Origin: Hydrogenothermaceae bacterium
GTDB taxonomy: Bacteria > Aquificota > Aquificia > Aquificales > Hydrogenothermaceae
Direction: 5' to 3'
Length of the DNA: 64,000 nt
Assembly: GCA_015490675.1 (NCBI GenBank)
Contig: WFXI01000320.1
Span: 1-64,000 of the forward strand
Part shown: piece after piece, positions 8,440-17,887 of the stretch
How the letters are laid out: the number at the start of each line of letters is the position of its first letter
How positions within the stretch are numbered: the first letter of the stretch is position 1
Notes under the pieces: generated by a model
Databases searched by the model: none
What the model was told of the DNA's origin: nothing
Seen by the model: only the letters and a program-made list of their open reading frames with translations
Made by a program: the position numbers and the translations under genes

Positions 8440-9146
8440 TTATTTATAGAATAAACTGGAGAAATTTTTTTTCTTTTCATTACTTTAGCTGCTTTATTTA
8501 CTTTTATGTATCTGTATAAAATCACAAAAAAGTCTATAACTCCTATTTTTTTTCCTTCACTTCTAGTTCTAGGTATATACCTTATATCTTCCCATTTGAT
8601 GTTATATCCCATATTTATTAATTTTAAGGTTATTTCTGTTTCAATATCAAAACCATTTGAATCTAGGCTTAGATTATTTAAAACTTCCTTTTTAATCACT
8701 CTTTGACCAGAAAAAACATCAGGCTCTCCTGTTATTTTAGATATAAACCTATTAGCTAGTATACTTCCTAAACTCATTCTGCTAATATCTCTCCAGCTAA
8801 TATTTCTTATTCCTATAACACTGTCATAATTGCCTTTTTTTGCAGATTCATAGAGTTTATATAAATTCTCTGGAGGATACTCAAAATCTGCATCTTGAAA
8901 AGCTATAAAATCTCCTTTACTTTCCTTTATACCTAACTTTAAGCAATATCCTTTTCCTCTATTTTTTCTGTTTCTTATAAGAGTTATATCACTGCCAAAT
9001 TCATAATTCAATAAAGCCAATGTACTATCAGTAGATCCGTCATCTATAACTATTACTTCTTTTTCAATATCTAAAGATAAAACAGATTTTACTACATTGA
9101 CTATAGAGGATTCCTCATTATAAACAGGAATAATAATACTTAGCAT
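8436..9146 (-). CDS. Family 2 glycosyltransferase (DPM1-like)
   Basis: A 236-residue GT-A fold enzyme. N-terminal LSIIIPVYNEESSI, the IVIDDGSTDST nucleotide-sugar motif near residues 33-43, the QDADFEYPP segment with the metal-binding DAD (about residue 94), and a GFDIETEITLK region. Without C-terminal membrane helices it resembles the DPM1/GtrB catalytic core that loads a sugar onto undecaprenyl phosphate. First gene of the glycan operon, with a TATGATATGAT box 25 bases upstream. Confidence 0.88.
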   Translation of the reverse strand: MLSIIIPVYNEESSIVNVVKSVLSLDIEKEVIVIDDGSTDSTLALLNYEFGSDITLIRNRKNRGKGYCLKLGIKESKGDFIAFQDADFEYPPENLYKLYESAKKGNYDSVIGIRNISWRDISRMSLGSILANRFISKITGEPDVFSGQRVIKKEVLNNLSLDSNGFDIETEITLKLINMGYNIKWEDIRYIPRTRSEGKKIGVIDFFVILYRYIKVNKAAKVMKRKKISPVYSINK

Positions 9147-9170
9147 AATAGTCCCTCAAAAATTTTTTGT

Positions 9171-9197
9171 ATCATATCATATTTTAATTTAATTTTC
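9171..9197 (-). promoter_or_regulatory. TATGATATGAT promoter-like box before glycan operon
   Basis: On the minus strand the site reads an AATTAAATTAAAA tract followed by TATGATATGAT, ending 25 bases before the ATG at 9146. It matches the boxes before dsbC, ssb, parM-like and traL. Confidence 0.55.
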
Positions 9198-9238
9198 TAT
9201 TGTTTTTTGGATACCCTTGTCTTCATCTTTTATTTCAC

Positions 9239-9262
9239 TTTGATTATAAAGTTATAATCAAA
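9239..9262. promoter_or_regulatory. Palindromic operator copy 2
   Basis: Perfect 11-base arms TTTGATTATAA and TTATAATCAAA around AG. The right arm contains TATAAT. It lies 94 bases before the ATG at 9356, upstream of hairpin leader copy 1. Confidence 0.7.
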
Positions 9263-9269
9263 TACTAAA

Positions 9270-9350
9270 AATAAATAAAAAATAAAAAAAATAAAAGTTC
9301 AAATTTATGAGGGGAGCTAACGCTCCCCAAATAAAAAATTTTAGGAGGAA
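9270..9350 (+). promoter_or_regulatory. Hairpin leader copy 1
   Basis: A-rich stretch with the box AAAAGTTCAAATTTATGAG, then hairpin GGGGAGC-taac-GCTCCCC (9311-9328), an AAATAAAAAA spacer and AGGAGG (9343-9348) before the ATG at 9356. Same order of elements as the copies at 25-36 kb. Confidence 0.6.
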
Positions 9351-9355
9351 AAAAA

Positions 9356-10495
9356 ATGTTTGCATTTAAAGAAGAATTAGAACCAACTTTCATTTTATCG
9401 GAAAAGTTAGAAGAAATAGAAAAGGGTTTCTATGAATTTAGTTACACAGAAGAAGGAAAAGGATATATATATGATGGAGAAGAATTTGGTATTGAAGATA
9501 TAGAGTTTTTAGAAGGATATGCAGATTATAAAAACAATACACTTGTTAGCGTTAACCATATTGCAAAACTTTTATTCCATAAAGATATTTCAAAAACAAA
9601 TGGAATAATAAAGCCTTTAAAAGATAAAGAATTAACCGAAATAACAAAAAAACTATTAAATCACCAAATACACCTTTATGGAAGATTGGATAAAGAAAGC
9701 TATGTATTTTTTCATAATGCAATAAAAACAGAATTGCTAGATATAATTACAGCTGATTCCGAAAAGAAAGCATTAGAGATAATTTTAAATAGTATATTTT
9801 TTAATGAACAAGAGAAAAAAGCAGCTAAAAATGTAATTGAGCAAAAAGATAAATATTTCACATCCTTTCTAACAAATACTATAGTTGAAGAAGCTGTGAA
9901 ACAAAAAGTAAAGATAGATGAAATTGTAAAAATAAGAAATGGCATCTTTGAAAAAAGATATAAATTACATCCTGCAGCTGTAGTTCAATACCTAACATTG
10001 AAAGTAGAAAATCTTTCTGAACTTGAAAAACTTGCTTTGACAGATCCAGAAAATGTTCCAATGGAAATTCTAGATAAAAGCGAAGCTTTAAGAAATGAAA
10101 TATTACTAATAAAAGAAATATTAGACCCACAAAACAAGCTATTTTCTAATAGAAATTATCTTAAATTTTTCATGGCTCAAAAAGTATTGAATAAAGTACT
10201 TGGAATCGAAAAAATAAATGAAATAAAAGTAAACATAAAACAATGGGAAGATAAATCTTGGGATACTTATAACATCTTAAGATATATAAAGGCTTTTGTT
10301 GATTATATAGATATGAATCTCCTTACTTATGCAATTAAAAAGCAAAAATTAGACCCTGTAGTACTTAAATTTGCTAAAGATAGAATAATCAAAGTTAAAG
10401 AAAAAATCTCAAAGTTAAATAAAAAGCAACTTAAAAGTTTACAAAAACAATATAAATACAAAGACATTACTATTAAGGTTATATTAAACTTTTAG
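9356..10495 (+). CDS. Hypothetical protein
   Basis: Encodes 379 residues, soluble, mostly helical, with a basic C terminus (Lys-rich from about residue 335). No recognised family or catalytic motif. It has both the palindromic operator and a hairpin leader, so it is probably a regulated plasmid-function gene like the other leader-bearing genes. The next gene, ssb, has its own promoter box. A replication or DNA-handling role is possible only from context. Confidence 0.75.
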   Translation: MFAFKEELEPTFILSEKLEEIEKGFYEFSYTEEGKGYIYDGEEFGIEDIEFLEGYADYKNNTLVSVNHIAKLLFHKDISKTNGIIKPLKDKELTEITKKLLNHQIHLYGRLDKESYVFFHNAIKTELLDIITADSEKKALEIILNSIFFNEQEKKAAKNVIEQKDKYFTSFLTNTIVEEAVKQKVKIDEIVKIRNGIFEKRYKLHPAAVVQYLTLKVENLSELEKLALTDPENVPMEILDKSEALRNEILLIKEILDPQNKLFSNRNYLKFFMAQKVLNKVLGIEKINEIKVNIKQWEDKSWDTYNILRYIKAFVDYIDMNLLTYAIKKQKLDPVVLKFAKDRIIKVKEKISKLNKKQLKSLQKQYKYKDITIKVILNF

Positions 10496-10531
10496 TTTAA
10501 ATAAAAATATGATGTGATATAATAAATTTTG
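10496..10531 (+). promoter_or_regulatory. TATGAT-type promoter box before ssb
   Basis: TTTAAATAAAAATATGATG followed by TGATATAAT; a variant of the TATGATATGAT box with TATAAT further downstream. It ends about 18 bases before the ssb ATG and follows the previous stop directly. Confidence 0.5.
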
Positions 10532-10548
10532 TTTGGAGGTATGTTTAT

Positions 10549-11007
10549 ATGTTAAACAAAGTAATTCAAATTGGTAGATTGACTAGAGACCCTGAAATAA
10601 GATTCTTACCGAGTGGCTCTCAGGTTACATCATTTAGTATAGCTGTAAACAGAAACTACAAAGTCGGAGAAGATTGGAGAGAAGAAACCTATTATTTTGA
10701 TGTTGAAACATTTGGAAATTTAGCTGAAAGACTTGGAAAACAGTTAAATAAAGGTTACCAAATATTATTAGAAGGACAACTAAGACAAGACAGATGGGAA
10801 ACATCTTCAGGTGAAAAAAGAAGCAAAATTAAAATTGTGGCAGACAAAGTCTCAATCTTATCCAAACCAAATTCTAATTCTAATAATTCTAATAAAAATC
10901 AAAGTACTATTGGCAATGAAAATGTTGAGTTGGTAGAAGATGAAATACCTGGAATTAGTGCTGATGATATAGCTGAAGACATAGATAATGAAGAGGTTCC
11001 ATTTTAG
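10549..11007 (+). CDS. ssb: Single-stranded DNA-binding protein
   Basis: A 152-residue bacterial SSB with one OB fold (residues 1-105): MLNKVIQIGRLTRDPEIRF, FSIAVNRNYK, YFDVETFGNLAE and LLEGQLRQDRWE are standard family motifs. A Ser/Asn-rich linker (SNSNNSNKN) leads to an acidic tail ending DNEEVPF, the partner-docking tip. It would form a tetramer coating ssDNA during replication or plasmid transfer. A second SSB of different architecture is encoded at 34714. GGAGG lies 7 bases before the ATG. Confidence 0.95.
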   Translation: MLNKVIQIGRLTRDPEIRFLPSGSQVTSFSIAVNRNYKVGEDWREETYYFDVETFGNLAERLGKQLNKGYQILLEGQLRQDRWETSSGEKRSKIKIVADKVSILSKPNSNSNNSNKNQSTIGNENVELVEDEIPGISADDIAEDIDNEEVPF

Positions 11008-11046
11008 AAGACTTATTTAATTTTCTCCCCCCATTATTTATTTCTT

Positions 11047-11067
11047 TCCTCCCTTTTTTAGGGAGGA
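11047..11067. other. Hairpin after ssb
   Basis: TCCTCCC-ttttttA-GGGAGGA, a 7-bp stem 40 bases after the ssb stop and directly abutting the left 24-bp inverted repeat. It may terminate ssb transcription, though no T-run follows it. Confidence 0.4.
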
Positions 11068-11091
11068 TTTAACATAAAATTTTCTACGAAA
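11068..11091 (+). repeat. Left 24-bp inverted repeat flanking GGDEF gene
   Basis: Begins TTTAACATAAAATTTT and ends CTACGAAA. Its exact reverse complement is at 11869-11892. Similarity continues inward past one indel (TAACAAAAGTAAA versus TAACAAAAGCAAA read inward), so the true repeat is about 40 bases and imperfect. Confidence 0.8.
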
Positions 11092-11147
11092 TTTATTAAC
11101 AAAAGTAAAGCTTTTAATAATTTTTCTTTCAAAAAAAGGGAGAAAAA

Positions 11148-11780
11148 ATGAGTACTAAACTTAACCTAGCAAAACAAAAAAAGAAAAATTTAAATGAACT
11201 TACCAAAAAAGAACTAATAAAAATAATAAGGGAAAAAGAAAACGAAATATCTAAACTAAAAGAGAAAATAGAAAACTTGAAAAGAGAAGTAAACATAGAT
11301 TTTCTAACTAGTTTGTCTAACAGAAAAAGATTTATTAGAGCTCTAGAGGATAGTATAAAGGGAATAAAAACTCATAATTATCCATTTTCTCTAATTATCC
11401 TGGATATAGATAACTTTAAAAATATAAATGATTATTATGGACACATTGTTGGGGATTATGCCTTAAAAACAGTAGCATCTTTATTAAAGCAAAACCTAAG
11501 AGTAAACTCAGTAATTGGAAGACTTGGAGGAGAAGAATTTGGAATAATCCTACCTGGAACTAATATAGAAAATGCATTAAAAATAGCAGAAAGATTAAGG
11601 AAATGCATAGAAACTAATCCCATTCCAATCCTAGAACAACACAAAGAAGTTTACATATCCGCTAGTTTTGGTGTAACTGAAGCAAAAACAGATGATACTA
11701 TAACATCTATTTTAAATAGAGCTGACTTAGCTATGTATCAGGCAAAAAGAAATGGAAAAAATCAAATTTTCCATCTTTAA
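11148..11780 (+). CDS. Diguanylate cyclase (GGDEF domain)
   Basis: A 210-residue protein: Lys-rich coiled-coil N terminus (residues 1-48), then one GGDEF domain. Conserved parts are DFLTSLSNRKRF, LDIDNFKNINDYYGH (metal and base binding) and the catalytic GRLGGEEFG (GGEEF at 127-131). The inhibitory I-site is degenerate: R118 is followed by V-N-S121 where the family has RxxD, so product inhibition is probably lost. It has no membrane or sensory domain. It should make cyclic di-GMP, linking this element to host adhesion or motility state. The gene lies alone between 24-bp inverted repeats. Confidence 0.92.
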   Translation: MSTKLNLAKQKKKNLNELTKKELIKIIREKENEISKLKEKIENLKREVNIDFLTSLSNRKRFIRALEDSIKGIKTHNYPFSLIILDIDNFKNINDYYGHIVGDYALKTVASLLKQNLRVNSVIGRLGGEEFGIILPGTNIENALKIAERLRKCIETNPIPILEQHKEVYISASFGVTEAKTDDTITSILNRADLAMYQAKRNGKNQIFHL

Positions 11781-11868
11781 TGTCTGTGTATTTATTAAAT
11801 CTTGTTAAATAAGTAAAAAATTTTTTGTTTTTGAACTTTGGGTGGTCTTTTTTTGCTTTTGTTATATC

Positions 11869-11892
11869 TTTCGTAGAAAATTTTATGTTAAA
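11869..11892 (-). repeat. Right 24-bp inverted repeat flanking GGDEF gene
   Basis: Begins TTTCGTAGAAAATTTT and ends ATGTTAAA; exact reverse complement of 11068-11091. Together the two sites bracket an 825-bp unit that contains only the diguanylate cyclase gene. Confidence 0.8.
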
Positions 11893-11982
11893 AAGTTCAC
11901 TTTTTTTCTATTTTAACCTACAATTTATTTAGTAAACATATATAGGGATAAGAAAATAATAAAATCAAGAAATGAGCAAAAA

Positions 11983-13074
11983 ATGGAAAAAAAACTTATA
12001 TTGAATGAAAGAACAAAGATAAGGCTAAGAGAAATCTTAATAAGATCTTTAAATGAATACGATATAAAAATTACTGAGGACGGTAGGCTAGAATCTCATC
12101 TTCCACCAAAAGAAATAATGAAGAAAATTGTCCTAAAACAAAATGCTTCTATTAAACTTTCTTTTAAGAAATACTTTGCAACTGCTAAAGATATAAACCC
12201 ACATAAAATAAAACCAAAACTTATATATTTTGACTCATCAAACAAAAAATTTAGAGATATATATTTAAATGCAATTAAATCATGGAGTACTCCTGTTTCC
12301 TATGGATTTGGAAGAAGAATCAGATTTTTAGTATGGGATGAAGGTAACGATAAACTTCTAGGAGTTCTTGCCCTTTGCGACCCTGTTATAGGCCTCCAAA
12401 CAAGAGATGAATTTATAGGTTGGGATAAAGAAACTAAAGAACTAAGACTTTATAACATGATGACTGCTTATGTACTTGGAGCTGTCTATCCTTACAATGT
12501 CCTTCTTGGAGCAAAACTTGTTGCTTTACTTGCTACATCAAAAGAAGTTGTAGACAAATTCAGAGAAAAATATAAAGGAAAAACTACATATATAAATAAA
12601 GCTAAGAAAATACCTGAACTTGTTGCTATCGATACTATGGGAGCTTTTGGTAAAAGTTCTATATATAATAGGCTTAGAGGATGGAAATTTATTGGATATA
12701 CTAAAGGACAAACACACTACCATTTGTCAACTAACGGTTTTTTTGAGGAAGTTAGAGATGTTTTGCTTGAAGTAGCTCCAAAATTTTATCAAAGTTATAA
12801 ATATGGTGATGGCTCTAACTGGAAAATAAGACTTATTAGAAAAGTATTGTCAGCTCTGGATTTAAATCCAGAAAATATATTCTCTTTAGGAGCAAAAAGG
12901 GGATATTACATAGCACCACTTGTAGAAAACTGGAAAGAATTTTTAAATAACAAAACTGATAAAGTTATTAGAAATGAGCAAACTGTTGAAGAACTTTTTG
13001 AATACTGGAAAAAAAGATGGTTTCCTACAGGTTTAAAAAGATTTGAAAGATTATTAGAAGAAGGGGAAGGTTAA
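11983..13074 (+). CDS. druA: DUF4338 protein, Druantia DruA-like
   Basis: A 363-residue protein resembling DUF4338, the family of DruA in type I Druantia anti-phage systems. Matching features are RRIRFLVWDEG, GVLALCDPV, the TRDEFIGWDKE segment (conserved IGW), YVLGAVYPYNVLLGAK, a KLVALLATSKEVVDKFREKYK helix, then TMGAFGKSSIYNRLRGWKFIGYTKGQTH. The molecular activity of DruA is not established. It is convergent with the large DUF1998 helicase gene; the two stops are separated by a GC-rich hairpin. In known type I systems druA is in the same operon as druE, so opposite orientation is unusual. Confidence 0.72.
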   Translation: MEKKLILNERTKIRLREILIRSLNEYDIKITEDGRLESHLPPKEIMKKIVLKQNASIKLSFKKYFATAKDINPHKIKPKLIYFDSSNKKFRDIYLNAIKSWSTPVSYGFGRRIRFLVWDEGNDKLLGVLALCDPVIGLQTRDEFIGWDKETKELRLYNMMTAYVLGAVYPYNVLLGAKLVALLATSKEVVDKFREKYKGKTTYINKAKKIPELVAIDTMGAFGKSSIYNRLRGWKFIGYTKGQTHYHLSTNGFFEEVRDVLLEVAPKFYQSYKYGDGSNWKIRLIRKVLSALDLNPENIFSLGAKRGYYIAPLVENWKEFLNNKTDKVIRNEQTVEELFEYWKKRWFPTGLKRFERLLEEGEG

Positions 13075-13083
13075 CTTCCCCTT
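13061..13083. terminator. Shared hairpin terminator between convergent genes
   Basis: AAGGGGAAG-gttaa-CTTCCCCTT, a 9-bp stem covering the stop of the DruA-like gene and 5 bases from the stop of the helicase gene. The T-run is weak on both sides, so bidirectional termination is inferred mainly from position. Confidence 0.55.
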
Positions 13084-13087
13084 TAAC

Positions 13088-16000
13088 TTACATAATAACT
13101 TTTTCAATAAAGTCTGCTGCAAGACCTCTTTTTATAAATTTAGCAAAACTTTGATTTCTAGTGTGAAGTAAGCATATAGAACAGGCTGTTTCTTTATCGC
13201 AAGAACAGTTTTTGGATATGTCGTAAGCAGCCTCTAACACCTTATTAAAATTATCATGTATTTCTACTACAAATCCTGCACCAGCCGGAACATCATCATA
13301 TAACACAAAATCATACTTACCTCCATTTATCTTTAATGTTCCATCTATATCATCTCTTTTAATCTCAAGTGCCTTTGATGCACCTTCTATTAAAGCATAT
13401 AAAACAGACATGTAAACCGCAAACTCCTTTTCTTGATCAGTATTAAAGTCTTCAACAAGCATAGCTATGTTTTTTAATTCTTTTACTAAATTATCGCTAA
13501 TCTCAACAACCAAAACATCTGTGTAGAACTTGTATCCTAAATTTGCCAATTTATTATCTTCTCTTAATTTGCCCACACTATCTTCAGAATATAACCGTAT
13601 ATTTATACCTTTATCCGTAGATACCATTCTTCTTTCTGATATATTTAATTTTACTATCTCTCCTCTTTTATATGGTGTTGTTCTGATATTTCCGTTACCA
13701 TATTCTATAGACTCTTTAATTTTACTCTCTGATGAAGATGCACTAATTCCTTTATAAAAACTTCTTAACTTACTGCTTGGAATTTCCTTAAATAAAACAC
13801 TTAACTTCCTTGCAACACCTTTATCATCTTTTTTTACTTTAAACTTTTTGGTTAACTGTTCAACAATTTTCTTATTATAATCTCCACCTTTAGTCCATTT
13901 AAATATATTTTCATTTGTAAATCCATATTTAGGAATCAAATACTTCCCAACTCTTATACCTTCTACCCCGCAAACAGGGCAAGGATCTCCCTTTTCTAAT
14001 TCTAAGTCTTCATGTTCTGCAACATCATCAAAAGCTAAACATGCTTTACAGTAATAATATTTTCTTACTTCTGGTTTTAAACTTGGGTACATTTTAACTT
14101 TCGTAGATAAAACCTTATTTCCTAAAACAATAACAGACTCAAGCGGGGCATACTCTCCTATTGCTATACCTAAATCCCTATCAAGCTGAACTTTTCCTTG
14201 AAGGGTTTCATTCTTAACCTCAAGTTCTACAACATCAACAGGAAATCCGTATTTTGGTATAAATACTTTTCTACTTAGAAATGTTATTAAATCCTCATTT
14301 TCTTTTTGTTTTTTTATATTCTCATAATAATTTTTCATACTTATTATTTGCAGTTGTTCCTTTGTGTTCGTTGTAGCAATAAGCCGACCTTGTAACTTCT
14401 TAATCTCATCGTCTAAAGGTTTTATTTCTTCTTCATACTCTTTTTTTATTTCTCGCCAAAACTCTAAACTATTTTTTTCCTCTATATAAGAAATCTCTCC
14501 ATCCCACCACGCTTTTGTATCTACTCCAAATTCTTTTCTTAAGTCTGGACGGGTTAACACTTTGTCTATTATAGGTTTAACTTTGCTAAAGTATTCTGCA
14601 CCCATAAAATCCTCAAATTCTTCGAAGTTATTTGCATTATAAAAATCACCTATACTTATCCTGTTAGCCCCAGGATAAACTTTTCTTAAAAATATAGATA
14701 AGGCTATAGAGTTTAAATGCCTTAGTATTATTCTTGAGTTAGTTACTTTCACAACAGGAGGTCTTATGCTCCCTTTTATCATGTCTATTGGATTTTCAAA
14801 TGCTCTTAAATCAAGAGGCCTGTTTAAAGCATAACTGCAAACTAAAGCTACTGAATCTGCACTTCTTCCTGCTCTACCTGCTCTTTGAACATAATTATCA
14901 GGTCTTGGTGGAATATTGTGTAAAAACACAACCTCAAGTTCTCCAAGGTCAACTCCAAGTTCAAATGTAGTAGAACAGCTTAATATATTTATCTTACCTT
15001 CTTCAAAATCTTTTTGAATTTTTTGTCCTTCCTCTGTTGAAAGCTGAGCTGTATGTTCTGATATTTTCATTCCCATTTTTTTATATTCTCTACATTCTAC
15101 TGGTTTAAAATGAGATATTATGCCTTTTGCTTCTATCAGGCTATCAAGAGACACTTCTTCAAGCGTTCCCTTACAGTTACCATCCCTACAAACATTTTTT
15201 ACATTCCATAAATGAATTTTCCTACAAACATTACATCTATATATCTTATCTTCTTCTTCTATAGATTTTACATACCAGTTACTAGCTACAATCTGATATC
15301 CTTTTTGGTGTGTAAACTCAAATATGTTATTATCTTCCAATACATCCCATATCTTAGAAAGTATATCTACTGCATCTTTGTAAGATATTTCAGAAAATAT
15401 TTTTTCTAAAAGTCTTGTTCTTTTATTACCCTTCTTACTAGAAGGAAGCCATGATGTTGAAGATCTTACTTTAGGAGGTTTATTCTTCCATACATACGCA
15501 AGAGCATATATTTCGTCTATTCTTTCTTTAGTAAAATCTTCATGGGTTATATGTCTTAAACTTCTTGAATCTTTTAAAAGATAATGAATTAGAGCATTAA
15601 TCTCATCTTTACTTAGAGAATTAAAAATAGGAATATTTAAAAGATTATTAACTATTTTTTCCGATATTGTAGGATCTAAGTAAAATTTGACTAAACCCAC
15701 CTTTTCAAATGAATCTGGGTAAAGCATTCCAAACTCGCCTAATAACTTCTCTATAAAGGCAAATTTCTTTCCTCTATCACCTAGACAATCTACACTAGCA
15801 TCCACTAAGCTATCAAATTCTACATCCTTTATCTCTTTTAAAGAATTATATAAAATCCACCTTAGCTTTCTATTTTCGTAATAATTTTCAAAAAACGGAG
15901 CAAAAAAGGCAGCATCTTTCCTGCTATCAGAAAATACTAATATCTTTTTTTCCTTTTCATTTCTCGCAGATTGGGCCACCTTTTTATATAAAATCTCAAG

Positions 16001-17887
16001 TATGTTAGCCTGCGGATATTCTGATTCTGGAGTAAAGTAAGAAACCCAATAATTCTTTCCTCCGGCTTCAGTTGTACTTATACCGCAGTTCGGACATTCC
16101 TCAGGCTGATTTAGATCTTCGTCTTCTTCTAATAAATAACCTTCCCACATATTAGAAGTTATTGCTGGCTTTGAAAAATAAATCTTGCCTGCAATAGGAT
16201 CAAACCATATTCTATCACCTTTCATACTATCTGGATCAATCTTATCTTTATCTCCCTCACTTGGAATATAAACAAATAATCTCTTATATCTATCTATTTT
16301 AAAAGGGTCTGAAAATAAACTTGGGTCTACTTCTAAAAGTATTGCATTTTCTCCTGGTAAAGGGGACTCATATCCTGTAAGGAATACTTCTCCGCAATTT
16401 GAACAGGAACAAAGTTGAAATACTTTCCTTTCATCTTCAGATTCTACATCTTTTATAGTTTTTTCCAGATATACATTTTTGAAAACTTCTTTATTTCCAG
16501 AATCATTTAAAGAAGCATATAATCCTTCTATTCCTTTCAAAAATATATGATACCTCGCATCCAACAGCCTTAAAGGAGTACCGTTTAAATCAATTTTGGC
16601 TCTAAAAAGCAAACTAATTAAATTTACTAATTTTTTCCCATCTCTTAGCGGATTTTCCTCATCCTTTAATAAATCCTGCAATGGATAAGGATTTTCCTTT
16701 AACTTATTTCTTAAATAATATACAGGCTTATAATTTTTAAAGAAGTTAAATAACACTTCACCTGTATCTGAACCTTCAACTTTTCCTGGTAAACCTAAGT
16801 TTTCCAGATAATCCTTTAAACTTTCAACATCATCTACCCTTTTTAATATCTCCTCAAAATCAATATCCTTATACCATAAGTCACCATCTGGCTCTATATC
16901 TATTATGTTTGAGGTTATTACATCTTGCTTATCAAAAGGCTCTCCAAATATACCCTTTGCAAATTCAGATGCCTTTTTTAAATTATCCTCATTTATTTCT
17001 CCAATAGTAGCACTTGCACCTATACAAATAGGCTCTCCTGTAAAAGCCCTTGCCTTTAACTTCCTTAATAAATAACCAATTTCTGTACCTTTTGCACCAT
17101 CATAAACGTGTATCTCATCTATTACTATAAACTTATAGTTTTTATCACTAAATAATGAGGTTTCTTTTGGTCTTAATAATAAAAACTCAAGCATTGAGTA
17201 GTTTGTTATTAATATGTCTGGAGGATTATTTAATATTTCCTCCCTCGTTAGTAAATGGTTAGGACATTCCTTTTTATCAGCCTTATAATCTCTTCCTGTT
17301 TTTTTATTATAATCTCTAGCATCTTCAGGAGTTTCACCTGTGTACTTTCCAAAAGTAATAGGAACATTCACACCTTTTCCTAATGCTCTTATAATTATAT
17401 TTCTTAATGTGTTTATCTGATCATTTGCAAGTGCGTTCATAGGATACATAAATATAGCCTTTACACCTTTTTTATCTTCATCAGATAACTCTGGATTTGT
17501 TTTAATTTTTAATATGTAATTAATTACTGGAATTAAAAATGAAAGTGTCTTACCTGATCCTGTACCTGTTGCTATAAAAGCATTTCTACCGTTTTTAAAT
17601 ATGTTTCTTATTACTTTTTCTTGATGCGTATATAACTGTATATTCCCAAATATTTTTACAATGTCTGGATGTAAAATCCCCTCATCTACTAATTCTTGCA
17701 GGGTAGCTCCCTTCTCATAGGGAGGAGTAAGCTGTATATAAGGACCCTTTATGAATTTTCCTTCCTCTTCCTTTTTTCTTATTATTTTTTCATTTAAATA
17801 GTCATACCTTGTAGAAAAATGAGTTTCTAAATAACCTAAATAACCTGAGTTAAAATCTTCAAGTACTTCCATAGGATTTAATCTCAT
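13088..17887 (-). CDS. druE: Large DEAD/H helicase with DUF1998, DruE-like
   Basis: A 1599-residue superfamily 2 helicase. Walker A ATGTGSGKT at 106-114, then MYPMNALANDQ (Ia), FIVIDEIHVYDG (II), IGASATIG (III), STTFELGVDLGELEVVFL and QRAGRAGRS (VI). Zinc-type cysteine groups follow: CSCSNCGE, CPNCG, CNVCRKIH, CKACLAF, CPVCG. The DUF1998 end has VLYDDVPAGAGFV and a CSCDKETACSICLLH cluster. This design occurs in DruE of Druantia, DISARM proteins and the repair helicase MrfA; the size and a DruA-like neighbour favour DruE. The start overlaps the end of the upstream 636-residue gene by 29 bases, so the pair is translationally coupled. Confidence 0.82.
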   Translation of the reverse strand: MRLNPMEVLEDFNSGYLGYLETHFSTRYDYLNEKIIRKKEEEGKFIKGPYIQLTPPYEKGATLQELVDEGILHPDIVKIFGNIQLYTHQEKVIRNIFKNGRNAFIATGTGSGKTLSFLIPVINYILKIKTNPELSDEDKKGVKAIFMYPMNALANDQINTLRNIIIRALGKGVNVPITFGKYTGETPEDARDYNKKTGRDYKADKKECPNHLLTREEILNNPPDILITNYSMLEFLLLRPKETSLFSDKNYKFIVIDEIHVYDGAKGTEIGYLLRKLKARAFTGEPICIGASATIGEINEDNLKKASEFAKGIFGEPFDKQDVITSNIIDIEPDGDLWYKDIDFEEILKRVDDVESLKDYLENLGLPGKVEGSDTGEVLFNFFKNYKPVYYLRNKLKENPYPLQDLLKDEENPLRDGKKLVNLISLLFRAKIDLNGTPLRLLDARYHIFLKGIEGLYASLNDSGNKEVFKNVYLEKTIKDVESEDERKVFQLCSCSNCGEVFLTGYESPLPGENAILLEVDPSLFSDPFKIDRYKRLFVYIPSEGDKDKIDPDSMKGDRIWFDPIAGKIYFSKPAITSNMWEGYLLEEDEDLNQPEECPNCGISTTEAGGKNYWVSYFTPESEYPQANILEILYKKVAQSARNEKEKKILVFSDSRKDAAFFAPFFENYYENRKLRWILYNSLKEIKDVEFDSLVDASVDCLGDRGKKFAFIEKLLGEFGMLYPDSFEKVGLVKFYLDPTISEKIVNNLLNIPIFNSLSKDEINALIHYLLKDSRSLRHITHEDFTKERIDEIYALAYVWKNKPPKVRSSTSWLPSSKKGNKRTRLLEKIFSEISYKDAVDILSKIWDVLEDNNIFEFTHQKGYQIVASNWYVKSIEEEDKIYRCNVCRKIHLWNVKNVCRDGNCKGTLEEVSLDSLIEAKGIISHFKPVECREYKKMGMKISEHTAQLSTEEGQKIQKDFEEGKINILSCSTTFELGVDLGELEVVFLHNIPPRPDNYVQRAGRAGRSADSVALVCSYALNRPLDLRAFENPIDMIKGSIRPPVVKVTNSRIILRHLNSIALSIFLRKVYPGANRISIGDFYNANNFEEFEDFMGAEYFSKVKPIIDKVLTRPDLRKEFGVDTKAWWDGEISYIEEKNSLEFWREIKKEYEEEIKPLDDEIKKLQGRLIATTNTKEQLQIISMKNYYENIKKQKENEDLITFLSRKVFIPKYGFPVDVVELEVKNETLQGKVQLDRDLGIAIGEYAPLESVIVLGNKVLSTKVKMYPSLKPEVRKYYYCKACLAFDDVAEHEDLELEKGDPCPVCGVEGIRVGKYLIPKYGFTNENIFKWTKGGDYNKKIVEQLTKKFKVKKDDKGVARKLSVLFKEIPSSKLRSFYKGISASSSESKIKESIEYGNGNIRTTPYKRGEIVKLNISERRMVSTDKGINIRLYSEDSVGKLREDNKLANLGYKFYTDVLVVEISDNLVKELKNIAMLVEDFNTDQEKEFAVYMSVLYALIEGASKALEIKRDDIDGTLKINGGKYDFVLYDDVPAGAGFVVEIHDNFNKVLEAAYDISKNCSCDKETACSICLLHTRNQSFAKFIKRGLAADFIEKVIM

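Noticed and set aside
13088..17887. Assignment of the large helicase to DISARM
   Set aside because: DISARM splits helicase and DUF1998 functions over separate proteins and includes a methyltransferase; here both are on one chain and a DruA-like gene is adjacent. Left open in the findings.
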